Source of the DNA: Paraburkholderia atlantica
Lineage (GTDB): Bacteria > Pseudomonadota > Gammaproteobacteria > Burkholderiales > Burkholderiaceae
Reading direction: 5' to 3'
Assembly: GCF_009362785.1 (NCBI RefSeq)
Contig: NZ_WHNQ01000037.1
Coordinates: 1 to 60,109 of the forward strand
DNA length: 60,109 nt
Shown here: piece after piece, positions 34,686-43,870 of the stretch
How the letters are laid out: each line of letters begins with the position of its first letter
Numbering within the stretch: position 1 is the first letter of the stretch
The notes under the pieces: model-generated
Database searches by the model: none
What the model was told of the DNA's origin: nothing
The model's input: only the letters and a program-made list of their open reading frames with translations
Translations under genes and position numbers: made by a program

Positions 34686-35423
34686 TCAGGACACGCTGAG
34701 CGAAAACTGCCGCAGCAGGTCACGCTTCAGCGCATTGAATTCCGGCGAGGTCACGTCACGCTCGCGCGGCAAATCGACCCGCGTTTCGTGGCAGATCCTG
34801 CCTTTGGAAAGAATTACGATCCGGTCGGCGAGTATCAATGCCTCGTCGAGGTCATGAGTCACGATCACGAGGCCGAACCGGTAGTGGTCCCACAGCTTCA
34901 GCACGAGACTCTGGATGCTTCGCCGTGTGAATGCGTCCAGCGCGCTGAACGGTTCGTCGAGCAGCATCAGGTCGGGCCGCCGATACAGCGCGCGAGCCAC
35001 GGCCACGCGCTGCGCCTGGCCGCCCGAAAGGCTGACGGGCCAACTCGACAGCTTGTCTTCGAGACCCACGTCTTGCAGCGCGGCGCGCGCCCGTTCTTTT
35101 GCATCCGGCTTGCGCGCGTCGTCCAGCAGCACGTTCGCCCACACCCGCAGGGCTCCGATCAGGCGCGGTTCCTGGAACACCACCGAGGTATTCGCCGACA
35201 CTTCCGCGCGGCCGCTCGTTGCCGATTCGAGTCCGGCGAGCAGTCGCAGCAACGTGGTCTTGCCGGTGCCGGACGGTCCGACGAGCGCGACCACTTCGCC
35301 CTTTTGCACCGTGAAGTCGACCTGATCGAGCACAGTGTTCTCGCCATAGCGCTTGCCGACGCGCGACAGGCTCGCGACGACAGACGCCGTCGGCCGATCC
35401 GTCTGGTATGCGAGCTCAGACAT
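34686..35423 (-). CDS. sulfonate-type ABC transporter ATPase (SsuB/TauB-like)
   Basis: 245 residues with Walker A GPSGTGKTT, signature LSGGQAQRVAVARAL and Walker B LMLLDEPFSALDAF followed by VTHDLDEA. ATG at 35423 lies inside the end of the permease gene (8-bp overlap). The open frame reaches 35498, but that part is the permease read out of frame. Confidence 0.9.
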   Translation of the reverse strand: MSELAYQTDRPTASVVASLSRVGKRYGENTVLDQVDFTVQKGEVVALVGPSGTGKTTLLRLLAGLESATSGRAEVSANTSVVFQEPRLIGALRVWANVLLDDARKPDAKERARAALQDVGLEDKLSSWPVSLSGGQAQRVAVARALYRRPDLMLLDEPFSALDAFTRRSIQSLVLKLWDHYRFGLVIVTHDLDEALILADRIVILSKGRICHETRVDLPRERDVTSPEFNALKRDLLRQFSLSVS

Positions 35424-36249
35424 GCGCACCTCGCCAGGCGAGCGCTTTGCGCTCGATGTAGCGCAGCAGCGCGTCGACGCTGATGCCCAGCGCCGCATAC
35501 ACGAGGATGCCCGCGATGATGATGTCGGTACGCTGGAACTGGTTGGCGTTGTTCAGGATGTAGCCGATGCCCGCGCTTGCGTTGATCTGCTCAGCGGCCA
35601 CCAGCGCCAGCAGCGAGATCGCCGCCGCGTAGCGAACGCCGACGAGTATGCCGGGCAGCGACATCGGCAGGATGATGAGGCGGACCTGATGCGCGCGCGT
35701 CAGCCGGAACGTGCGGCCGAGTTCCAGCAGCTTCGGATCGATACCGCGGATCGCGTGATAGGTGCTCAGATACATCGGCGAAATGGCCGCTCCCACGATC
35801 AGCGCGACCTTCGACACTTCGCCGATGCCGAACCACACGACGAAGATCGGCACGAGCGCGATGAACGGTATGGTACGCAGCATCTGCAGCACGCTGTCGA
35901 AGCCGCGTTCGGCGGACTTGCTCAAGCCGGAGGCCACGCCCAGCAGCATCCCCGCGCCCCCGCCGATCAGCAGGCCCAGCGCCGCACGCGCGAGCGACAC
36001 CTTCAGCGCGTCCTGCAGATCGCCCGACTGCCACAACTCGCGATACGCGGCGAGCACCGACGCGGGCGACGGCAGCACGAATTCGCTGGCCACGCCCAGC
36101 GACGAAGCCAGCTGCCACACCGCGATCAGCAGCACCGGCACGAGGCAACGCAGCAGCGGTTCGCGCAGCGTCAAGCGTCGCAGTAACATCGCGCCGGCAG
36201 CCGGCGCGGGAGTCACCGCAAAAGTGGAATCACGTGTGGACATACTCAT
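35416..36249 (-). CDS. sulfonate-type ABC transporter permease (SsuC/TauC-like)
   Basis: 277-residue inner-membrane protein with about six membrane segments and the coupling loop LLELGRTFRLTRAHQVRLII. ATG at 36249 has AGGAGGGG directly upstream; ATG at 36243 is possible. The open frame to 36450 overlaps the monooxygenase gene and is not used. Confidence 0.9.
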   Translation of the reverse strand: MSMSTRDSTFAVTPAPAAGAMLLRRLTLREPLLRCLVPVLLIAVWQLASSLGVASEFVLPSPASVLAAYRELWQSGDLQDALKVSLARAALGLLIGGGAGMLLGVASGLSKSAERGFDSVLQMLRTIPFIALVPIFVVWFGIGEVSKVALIVGAAISPMYLSTYHAIRGIDPKLLELGRTFRLTRAHQVRLIILPMSLPGILVGVRYAAAISLLALVAAEQINASAGIGYILNNANQFQRTDIIIAGILVYAALGISVDALLRYIERKALAWRGAHV

Positions 36250-36259
36250 TTCCCCTCCT

Positions 36260-37615
36260 TCAAGAGACCGCATCGGCCGCGGCGGCGACGCCCGCTTGCG
36301 CATCGGCATAGCGGCTGGGCGGCCGTGGCAGACCATAGTGTTCACGCAGCGTCGTGCCTTCGTACTCGCGGCGGAAGATGCCCTTGCGCTGCAACAGCGG
36401 CACGACCTGATCGACGAAATCCTCGAGCCCCGACGGAAACACATCCGCATTCAGATTGAAGCCATCCGCCGCGCGGCCGGTGAACCAGCGCTCGATGTCG
36501 TCCGCGATGGTCTCCGGCGTGCCCACCAGCATCCGGTGCGCGCCGGGATTGCGATCGAGCAGATCGCGCACCGTCAGGTTCTCGCTGCGGGCGAGCAGCA
36601 CCGTCGAGCGGATAAAGCCGCCGGAGACGTCGGAGCGCACACCGCTGTCGATCAGCTCATACGGCAGCGGCTCATCGAGACGCAGGTCGGTGGGCTCGAC
36701 ACCGAGCGCGCCGGCGAACTTCGCGAGTTCCGCACTGCGCTCGAGCAGCGCGTCCATCTCGGCCTTGCGTTGGCGCGCTTCGGCGAGCGTGCCGCCGATC
36801 ACCGGATAGAGGCCGGGCAGGACCAGCAGATGAGCCGGATCGCGGCCGTGCGCTGCGGCGCGTGCCTTGATGTCGCGGTAGAACGCCTGTGCGCCCTCGA
36901 AGGTGGTCTGCGCGGTGAACACCGCGTCGGCATCGCGTGCGGCAAGCGCAACGCCGGCTTCCGATCCGCCGGCCTGCACCAGCACCGGCCTGCCTTGCGG
37001 GCTGCGCGGCAGATTCAGCGGCCCGCGCACCTGAAAATGCGGCCCGCGATGCCCGATTGCGTGCACGCGCGCCGGGTCCGCATAGAGGCCGCTCGCGCGA
37101 TCGGCGACGAGCGCATCGTCTTCCCAGCTATCCCACAGCTTCAGCACGACGTCGACGAACTCCGCCGCGCGCGCGTACCGCGCCGGCTTGTCCGGCGCTT
37201 CGCCGAAACTGAAATTGGCGGCCGCCTGCGGGTCGTAAGTGGTCACCGCATTCCACGCGACCCGCCCAGCGCTCAGATGGTCCACCGACGCGAAGCGGCG
37301 CGCGAGGTTGAACGGATCGTTGAACGTCGTCGATGCGGTCCCGATCAGCCCGACGTGTTGCGTCACGCCGGCGAGCGCCGTGAGCAGCACGGTCGGCTCC
37401 AGCGACTGCGAGGGCCCGTGCGCGTGACCGCGCAACGCCAGCGCGTCGGACAGGAACACCGCATCGAGCTTGCCGCGCTCGGCGATCCGGGCGATCGAGG
37501 TGAAGAAGCCGAGGTCGACGATCGACTTCGGGTTGTCGAGCGTGCGCCAGCCGGCGGGATGACGGCCCATGCCGGTAACGTTGGTGTTCAGATGGAGTCT
37601 GCGATACGCGCTCAT
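36260..37615 (-). CDS. NtaA/SnaA/DszA-family FMNH2-dependent monooxygenase
   Basis: 451-residue luciferase-like enzyme that uses reduced FMN and O2 to break C-S or C-N bonds, as DszA and the sulfur-scavenging relatives do. Typical features: MGRHPAGWR near the start, NAVTTYDPQAAANFSFGE, and GPLNLPRSPQGRPVLVQAGG. It lies between a rhodanese and the Ssu-type importer in one operon. A partner flavin reductase is not encoded in the window, so reduced FMN must come from elsewhere. Confidence 0.9.
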   Translation of the reverse strand: MSAYRRLHLNTNVTGMGRHPAGWRTLDNPKSIVDLGFFTSIARIAERGKLDAVFLSDALALRGHAHGPSQSLEPTVLLTALAGVTQHVGLIGTASTTFNDPFNLARRFASVDHLSAGRVAWNAVTTYDPQAAANFSFGEAPDKPARYARAAEFVDVVLKLWDSWEDDALVADRASGLYADPARVHAIGHRGPHFQVRGPLNLPRSPQGRPVLVQAGGSEAGVALAARDADAVFTAQTTFEGAQAFYRDIKARAAAHGRDPAHLLVLPGLYPVIGGTLAEARQRKAEMDALLERSAELAKFAGALGVEPTDLRLDEPLPYELIDSGVRSDVSGGFIRSTVLLARSENLTVRDLLDRNPGAHRMLVGTPETIADDIERWFTGRAADGFNLNADVFPSGLEDFVDQVVPLLQRKGIFRREYEGTTLREHYGLPRPPSRYADAQAGVAAAADAVS

Positions 37616-37652
37616 GTTTGTGTCCTTTGCAACGATCGATGGCCGTGCACGC

Positions 37653-39317
37653 TCACACCGTGCTCTGTAGCGTCGCCAGCCATTCGGCGCTGCGCGCGCG
37701 GGTGGCGGTGTCGAAGTCGATCACGTCGATCGACGCGATGCCGTCGCGTTCGAGCTGCGCTACCAGTTGCAGCTCCCATGCGAGGTACGACTCCATTTGC
37801 TGCGCGGCCTGGCCCGGCGGGTAGTGATACGGGCTGTACCACGCATCGTCGTCGCCGGTCAGATTGCCGTCGTCGCCCGCGGCCTGCGGCAGACCGAGTG
37901 CGAGCCAGCGCGAGGTCCCGCCGAGCAGCGCCGCGACGTTCTCGTGCCGCTCGCGCAACTCGTCGGCGAGCAGGCCGGCGAGCACGCCGTCGCTCGACGT
38001 GAGCACGAGCTGGCGCGCCGGGTCGTCGATGCGAGGGAGCAGATCCTGCAACGCGCTCGCGGCAATGAAGCGCGCGCCGGCGATATGCGCGCGGCGAAAC
38101 GCGAGGCTGCTGTCCACGTCCACCAGCTGCACGCTGCCCGCTTCGAGCGCGCGCGCGAGCTGATCCGCTTCGATCCATCGCGTGCGGCCAGGAGTGCGCA
38201 GCACTTCGCGCGGCTCGGGGCCGGCTTCGACAGCGGCGGAAGCGTCGTCATCGGCCAGCACGAACACCTGCAGATAACCGAGCTGCACGAGCCACGATGC
38301 GGTCATCCGCGCCCGCACGCCATCGTCGTCGCCGAGCACGACCCGCGCGTGCAACGTGCCGACGTACTCATCGGTCGCCTGCACGAGCTGCCCGCCGGGC
38401 GCCGAGCGCCAGCCGGCGCGGTGGCCCGCTTCGTATTCGAGCGGACTGCGCACGTCGAAGCGGTACAGCGTATGCGTCGCCGCCTCGCTTTCGAAGCGCG
38501 CAAGTGTCGCGCGGTCGATCTCGACGACTCCCGCTTTGGCCGCCGCGCGCTGTGCAAGCGTGCGCGCACCGGCGAGCGCGGTCTCTTCGGGACGCGGGGC
38601 CGTGCGGATCTGACCGCGCTCGAGTTCGAGCCCGGCCAGCAGCCACGACATCGAACCTCCGGTCAGCGCGGCGACCGGATTGGGGATGCCGGCATTGACG
38701 AGCGATTGCGCGCCGAGAATGCTGCGCGTGCGCCCCGCGCAGTTGACGACGATCAGCGTATCGGGCGAAGGCGCTGCGGCAAGCGCGCGATAGACGAGCT
38801 CAGCACCGGCGCATTCGATGCCGCCCGGAATGTTCATCGTCTGGTATTCGGGAAACGGGCGGCTGTCGAGCACCACGATGTCCTCGCCGGCATCCTGCAG
38901 ACGCTTCAGCGTCGGCGCATCGATATTGGGGGTGTGGAGGCGCTGCTCGATCACTTCGCCGAACGCCTTGCCGGGCACGTTGGTCCCGCTGAACACCTCG
39001 AAGCCGGCCGCCTCCCAGCCTGCCACACCTCCTTCGAGAATCGACACGTTCGTATAGCCAAAGCGGGCCAGCAGCGCGGCGGCGCGCGGCGTGTATTCGC
39101 CGGCTTCGTCGACCAGCACGATCGGTGTGGTACGGCGCGGCACGAGCTGCCCGACCACGAGGCCGAGCCGCCCGACGGGCGCGATGGACGAATAGAACAG
39201 CCGGCGGCGTGCGCAGACGCCCTCTTCGCGCACGTCGAGGATCGCGAGCTCGTCGCGGGCAGCAAGCGCGGCGCGCAACGCGGCGGGACCAATAAGCGGA
39301 ACGTTGGATTGACTCAT
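37653..39317 (-). CDS. four-domain rhodanese-like sulfurtransferase (second copy)
   Basis: 554 residues with the same plan as the protein at 31236-32918: four rhodanese folds, one active cysteine, C193 in domain 2 (VNCAGRTRSILG); the matching sites in domains 1, 3 and 4 read DEAGEYTP, DDDGVRAR and SSDGVLAG. It shares the end motif ESYLAWELQLVAQ. Similar but far from identical in sequence, so the duplication is old or the two were acquired separately. ATG at 39317 was chosen because the extension to 39392 looks non-coding; the ribosome site is weak. Confidence 0.87.
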   Translation of the reverse strand: MSQSNVPLIGPAALRAALAARDELAILDVREEGVCARRRLFYSSIAPVGRLGLVVGQLVPRRTTPIVLVDEAGEYTPRAAALLARFGYTNVSILEGGVAGWEAAGFEVFSGTNVPGKAFGEVIEQRLHTPNIDAPTLKRLQDAGEDIVVLDSRPFPEYQTMNIPGGIECAGAELVYRALAAAPSPDTLIVVNCAGRTRSILGAQSLVNAGIPNPVAALTGGSMSWLLAGLELERGQIRTAPRPEETALAGARTLAQRAAAKAGVVEIDRATLARFESEAATHTLYRFDVRSPLEYEAGHRAGWRSAPGGQLVQATDEYVGTLHARVVLGDDDGVRARMTASWLVQLGYLQVFVLADDDASAAVEAGPEPREVLRTPGRTRWIEADQLARALEAGSVQLVDVDSSLAFRRAHIAGARFIAASALQDLLPRIDDPARQLVLTSSDGVLAGLLADELRERHENVAALLGGTSRWLALGLPQAAGDDGNLTGDDDAWYSPYHYPPGQAAQQMESYLAWELQLVAQLERDGIASIDVIDFDTATRARSAEWLATLQSTV

Positions 39318-39392
39318 CGTCGGATGTCGGGGAAGTAAGAACTCTCGGGGTCCGCCTGCGGCCGCGCGGGCAGCAAGCGGAGCGGCAATCAC

Positions 39393-40616
39393 TCAGAAGA
39401 AGGCGGCGGCCGGCAGCGGTACGCCGTTCAGCGCGTGGTTGCCGAGCACTCGCGCCTTGTAGAGCCCCGGGTTATGCGAGGCAATCGTGCGGATGTTGCG
39501 CCAGTGGCGGTCGAGTTGCGACGCCTGCTTCGCGGCGGACGCGCCGCCCACGTCGAAGATGCGCGTCGCGCCCTGCAGCGCGAGCTGATCGATCACGACC
39601 TTCGCTTTGGCGCTGCGCAGTGCCGCTTCCACGAACAGCGCATCGTCGGGCTGGCCGGCGATCGCGCTGTCGAACGCCTCGCCGAGCACGGCCGCCGCGT
39701 TCAGCACTGCGGCCTCGGCGACGAACGCCGCGCTCTGCAATTCGCCCACCGTTTCCTGCAGCAGCGGATCGTCGGCCGGGCGCGGCGCCACTGCGTGATA
39801 GAAGTTGCGCTGGCGCTGCTGCACCAGTTCCACCGCGTCCTTCGCGACGCGGCGCAAGATGCCGGCGATGATCGTCGTCAGGTAGAGCTGCGCGAAGGTG
39901 GCCTGCTGCGGCAGCTGCACTTCGTCGGCGTAGACGAGCACGTCTTCGGCCGCGACCTCGACGTTGCTGAAGACCGTGGTGCCGCTCGCGGTCTGGCGCT
40001 GGCCGATGCCGTCCCAGTCGTCGCGCACGTCGACGCCGGGCTGCCGCACCGACACGCGCGCGCCGACGAACCGGCCGTCCGGAGTCTTCGCATTGACGAT
40101 GATGTGATCGAAGTACAGGTTGCCGGTGCTGTAGTACTTGGTGCCCGTCAGCCGGTAGCCGGCGCCGGCCGGCTCGAGGCGCGTATTGCCGTCGCCGTCG
40201 CCGATGTTCTGCGTGCCGAGCTCGCTCGCGCCGAGGCCGAACAGCTCGCCTGCGAGCACGCGTTGAGTCCAGCGCTGGTACTGCGGCAGTTGACGCGCGC
40301 GCAGTGCCTTCTCGACGAAGGCGAAATGATTGCGCAGGATGTGCGGAATATTCGAGTCGGCCTCCGCCAGATCGAGCACGAGCTCGAAGAGCTGCGGCAA
40401 CGTGGCGCCCGCGCCGCCTTCGTGCTTCGGTACGCGGAAGACGCCGAGGCGCGCGGCGCGCACCAGTGCGATCGCGTCGCGCGCATCGCCCTCGCCGCGC
40501 TCGCGTGCCGCCGCGCCGGCCGCAATCGCCGTGACGAGCTCGCGCAGCGCCGCCGATTGCGGCTGCACCACTGCGAGGCCGGGATCGGCGGCCAGATTCG
40601 AATCGATCGTTCCCAT
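39393..40616 (-). CDS. SfnB/DszC-type flavin oxidoreductase (acyl-CoA dehydrogenase fold)
   Basis: 407 residues. The fold is that of acyl-CoA dehydrogenases, but the sequence (AARLGVFRVPKHEGGAGATL, GLGASELGTQNIGDGD, GYRLTGTKYYSTGNLYFDHI) resembles the sulfur-acquisition branch (SfnB, DszC), which acts as an FMNH2-using S- or N-oxygenase. ATG at 40616 has AGGAG 8 bp upstream; a TTG at 40622 is less likely. Its genetic neighbours are two luciferase-like monooxygenases, as in dibenzothiophene and dimethylsulfone systems. Confidence 0.85.
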   Translation of the reverse strand: MGTIDSNLAADPGLAVVQPQSAALRELVTAIAAGAAARERGEGDARDAIALVRAARLGVFRVPKHEGGAGATLPQLFELVLDLAEADSNIPHILRNHFAFVEKALRARQLPQYQRWTQRVLAGELFGLGASELGTQNIGDGDGNTRLEPAGAGYRLTGTKYYSTGNLYFDHIIVNAKTPDGRFVGARVSVRQPGVDVRDDWDGIGQRQTASGTTVFSNVEVAAEDVLVYADEVQLPQQATFAQLYLTTIIAGILRRVAKDAVELVQQRQRNFYHAVAPRPADDPLLQETVGELQSAAFVAEAAVLNAAAVLGEAFDSAIAGQPDDALFVEAALRSAKAKVVIDQLALQGATRIFDVGGASAAKQASQLDRHWRNIRTIASHNPGLYKARVLGNHALNGVPLPAAAFF

Positions 40617-40675
40617 CAGCAAGACTCCTTGTGTATCGGATGAACCCGTATGTGTTGTTTGCGCCTGCTATGTCA

Positions 40676-41833
40676 CTACGCCGCGGACTGCACACGCACC
40701 CGCAGACCGGCCTGCTCGAGCAGCGGCAGCACCGCCTCGCCGAAGTACGCGAGATCGGGCTCGAAATCGTAGAAAGTCAGTTGCACGCCATCGATGCCGG
40801 CCGCTTTCAGGCGCAGCAGATCGTCGACGACATGCTCGGGTGAACCGATGATCTGGATGTTGCCGCCGAGCACCCGCTGCTCGCGCTGATGGCCCTTCCA
40901 GGCCTGGGCGTCGCTGCGGCGTCCGGTGAAGCCATCGACCGCGCCGAAATCGGCATGCGAAAGGATCGCGTCGTGATACGCGCGCGCCTCGCGCTCGGTC
41001 GGCCGGCAGACGATGGTCGGGTTGATCAGCGTGCGCACCTGCCGGCCGTGCGACTGTGCCGCCGCCCTCACCTGGGCCGTGTGCGCCGGCAGCACGTCGA
41101 GCGCCGCGTCGATCTGCGCGCCGGCCGAACTCGTGATGAAGATCAGGTCCGAGTGTTTCGCCGCGTAGTTGATCCCGGCCGGCGAACTCGTCGCGTTGAC
41201 GAGCACTGGACGCCCATAGCGCGGCTTCGGCGACACGAACGCGTTGCGCGTGTGATACCACTTGCCGTCGAACGTCAGGTTGTCGTCGAGCGACCACAGC
41301 CGCTCCATCAGTTCGATGAACTCGCCCGCCATCTCGTAGCGCTGGTCGTGTTCGAAATGGCCTTCGCGGCCGAACATTTCGGCCTCGTCGATCGAATGGC
41401 CGGTCACCATGTTCAGCCCCCAGCGGCCGCCCGAAATATGGTCGAGCGTCGCGCCGAATTTCGCGAGATGCAGCGGGTGCCAATTGCCGTACAGAATGTG
41501 CAGCGTCGAGACCAGCAGGATGCGGTGCGTGATCGACGCGAGCGACGCGATCGTGATGAACGAATCGAGCGATTCGCGCCGGTAGCGCAGCGCGCCGCCG
41601 TGGCCGTCCTTGCCGAGCCACTGCGCGAGCCCGAACACGAGATCGAAGCCGAGGTCCTCGGCCTTGCGCGTGAGGCGCGCGTTGTAGTCGAAGCTCCAGT
41701 CGGTGGTGCGCGGCAGCGTCGACATCGACCAGCCGCCGCTCTGGATCGGCAGGAACAGACCGAGCATCAATGGCTGGGCGAGCGCTCGCGACAGCGGGCT
41801 ATCGGGGAATTCAGCGGGAGACGGAATCGACAT
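40676..41833 (-). CDS. luciferase-like FMNH2-dependent monooxygenase (SfnG/SsuD/RutA-like)
   Basis: 385 residues. Features of the SfnG/SsuD branch: FLPIQSGGWSMST near the start, WHPLHLAKFGATLDHISGGR, then NMVTGHSIDEAEMFG and FEHDQRYEMAGEFIELMERL. These enzymes remove sulfur from sulfones or sulfonates. ATG at 41833 follows GGTGG; the open frame to 42268 overlaps the ATPase gene and is not coding. Substrate not predictable from the sequence. Confidence 0.87.
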   Translation of the reverse strand: MSIPSPAEFPDSPLSRALAQPLMLGLFLPIQSGGWSMSTLPRTTDWSFDYNARLTRKAEDLGFDLVFGLAQWLGKDGHGGALRYRRESLDSFITIASLASITHRILLVSTLHILYGNWHPLHLAKFGATLDHISGGRWGLNMVTGHSIDEAEMFGREGHFEHDQRYEMAGEFIELMERLWSLDDNLTFDGKWYHTRNAFVSPKPRYGRPVLVNATSSPAGINYAAKHSDLIFITSSAGAQIDAALDVLPAHTAQVRAAAQSHGRQVRTLINPTIVCRPTEREARAYHDAILSHADFGAVDGFTGRRSDAQAWKGHQREQRVLGGNIQIIGSPEHVVDDLLRLKAAGIDGVQLTFYDFEPDLAYFGEAVLPLLEQAGLRVRVQSAA

Positions 41834-41865
41834 AAGCCACCGGATAGAAAATGAATGGTGCGCCG

Positions 41866-42861
41866 TCAGGCGTCGTGCACCGATGCGATCGGCGCCGGGT
41901 TCGAAACGTTGGACACTTGCGCCCGCGCCTCGCGGCCGTATAGATGACAGGCCACCGCATGCGCGCCGCCGAGCGGGACCAGCTCCGGCGGCTGCTCGCC
42001 GCACAGGGGCATTGCATGCGGACAGCGCTGCTGAAACCGGCAACCGCGCGGCGGTGCGTACGGATCGGGCAACTCGGCCGACGACGGCGCGGCGAGCCGC
42101 GCACCGCGCGCCGGAATCGAGTCGATCAGCAACTGCGTGTACGGATGCGCCGCGTGCCGCCAGAGCGCTTCGCGCGGCAGGATCTCGACGATCTGACCGA
42201 GATACATCACGGCGATGCGATCGGCCAGATAGCCGACCGCCGCGAGGTCGTGACTGATGAACAGGCATGCGATGCCGCGCTCGCGCTGAAGGTCGGACAG
42301 CAGATTCAGCACCTGGGCCTGCAACGAAACGTCGAGCGCCGAGACGGGCTCGTCGCAGATCAGCACGTCGGGATTCACGCTCAACGCCCGGGCGATATTG
42401 ACGCGCTGACGCTGGCCGCCCGACAGCTCATGCGGCATCCGCTCGGCAAGCGTGGCGGCGAGGCCGACCTGGTGCAGCAGCGCATCGACGCGCTCGCGCC
42501 GCTCGGTCGGTGTGCCGACCCGGTGCACTTCGAGCGGCAGCGTCAGGCTGCGGCGCACGGTCTTGCGCGGATCGAGCGCGCTCAGCGGATCCTGGAAGAC
42601 CATCTGCATGCGTCTGCGCCAAGGCAGGCGTTGCCGCTGCGTGAGCGCACCGAGGTCCTGGCCGTCGAGCCGCACGGTGCCCTCGGCGGGCTCGATCAGA
42701 CGCACGATGGCCTTGCCGAGCGAACTCTTGCCGCAGCCGGACTCGCCCACGAGCCCAAGCGTCTCGCCGCGCCGCAGTTGCAGCGACAACCCATCGACGG
42801 CGCTCAATACGCCGCGCCGGGTCGTATAGCGCACGCTCAGGCGATCGACTTCAAGCAGCAT
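41866..42861 (-). CDS. Dpp/Opp-type peptide ABC transporter ATPase (DppF-like)
   Basis: 331 residues: Walker A GESGCGKSS, signature LSGGQRQRVNIARAL, Walker B VLICDEPVSALD, and the C-terminal oligopeptide-transporter extension with cysteines (GCRFQQRCPHAMPLCG), which may bind an iron-sulfur cluster. ATG 42861 overlaps the DppD-like gene by 11 bp and has GGGGGAG upstream. Confidence 0.9.
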   Translation of the reverse strand: MLLEVDRLSVRYTTRRGVLSAVDGLSLQLRRGETLGLVGESGCGKSSLGKAIVRLIEPAEGTVRLDGQDLGALTQRQRLPWRRRMQMVFQDPLSALDPRKTVRRSLTLPLEVHRVGTPTERRERVDALLHQVGLAATLAERMPHELSGGQRQRVNIARALSVNPDVLICDEPVSALDVSLQAQVLNLLSDLQRERGIACLFISHDLAAVGYLADRIAVMYLGQIVEILPREALWRHAAHPYTQLLIDSIPARGARLAAPSSAELPDPYAPPRGCRFQQRCPHAMPLCGEQPPELVPLGGAHAVACHLYGREARAQVSNVSNPAPIASVHDA

Positions 42862-43870
42862 GACTCCCCCTGTCGTGAGCGTTAATGGCCCCGGCCCGAA
42901 GCTCGAAAACACAGCCCACTCCGCCCTCGCCGATCTGCCGCCACGCCGGCACCGCTTCGCGGCAAGCCGCCTGCGCGAACGTGCAGCGCGGCGCGAATGC
43001 GCAGCCGCGCGCCACCGCGCCCGGCGCCGGCACCGCGCCGGGAATCTCCGCGAGCCGTGCCCGCGCGCCGCCGCGCAACGGCCGCGCCTGCAGCAGACGT
43101 TGCGTGTACGGGTGCCTCGGATCGTCGAATAGCTCCGCGGCGGGTCGCTCCTCGACCTTGCGGCCCGCGTACATCACGGCGACACGGTCCGCGAGTTGAC
43201 CGACGATGCCGAGATCGTGCGTGATCAGCAGCAACGCCATGCCGGTCTGCTGCTGCAGCCGTGCGAGCAGCGCGAGAATCTGCGCCTGGATCGTCACGTC
43301 GAGCGCGGTGGTCGGCTCGTCGGCAATCAGCAAGCGAGGCTGACCTGCCAATGCCATCGCGATCACGACGCGCTGACGCATCCCGCCCGACAGCCGGTGC
43401 GGATAATCGTCGATACGTCGCGCGGGCTCCGGAATGCCGACCTCATGCAACAGCGCCAGTGTTTCGTTGCGCGCTGCGCGCCCGGACAGACCACGATGCA
43501 GCTTCAACGCCTCGCCGATCTGGCGGCCGATCGTGCGCACCGGATTCAACGCGGCGAGCGGGTCCTGAAAGATCATGCCGATGCTGCCGCCGCGCAGACC
43601 GCGCCACGACGCCTCGGGCAATTCCAGCAACTCGGTGCCGGCGAAACGCAGCCGCGCGGCCTCGATGTGCGCAGCGCGCGTATCGAGCAGACCCATCAGC
43701 GCGAGCGCCGTCGTGGACTTTCCGCAGCCCGACTCGCCGACGAGCGCGAGCGTCTCGCCCGCACGGATCTCGAACGACAATCCATCGACCGCCCTCGCCG
43801 ACGCACGGCCATGAGCGCCCGCGAAGGTGATGTCCAGTTGCTCGACCTCGAGCAGAGCGGCGCCGTTCAC
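42851..43870 (-). CDS. Dpp/Opp-type peptide ABC transporter ATPase (DppD-like)
   Basis: 339 residues from GTG 43870 (GGGAGGA upstream; GTGA overlap with the permease stop). Walker A GESGCGKST, signature LSGGMRQRVVIAMAL, Walker B LLIADEPTTALD, and the cysteine-bearing tail (RGCAFAPRCTFAQAAC). The open frame runs back to 44560 in the permease region but that is a shadow of the permease gene. Confidence 0.9.
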   Translation of the reverse strand: MNGAALLEVEQLDITFAGAHGRASARAVDGLSFEIRAGETLALVGESGCGKSTTALALMGLLDTRAAHIEAARLRFAGTELLELPEASWRGLRGGSIGMIFQDPLAALNPVRTIGRQIGEALKLHRGLSGRAARNETLALLHEVGIPEPARRIDDYPHRLSGGMRQRVVIAMALAGQPRLLIADEPTTALDVTIQAQILALLARLQQQTGMALLLITHDLGIVGQLADRVAVMYAGRKVEERPAAELFDDPRHPYTQRLLQARPLRGGARARLAEIPGAVPAPGAVARGCAFAPRCTFAQAACREAVPAWRQIGEGGVGCVFELRAGAINAHDRGSHAA

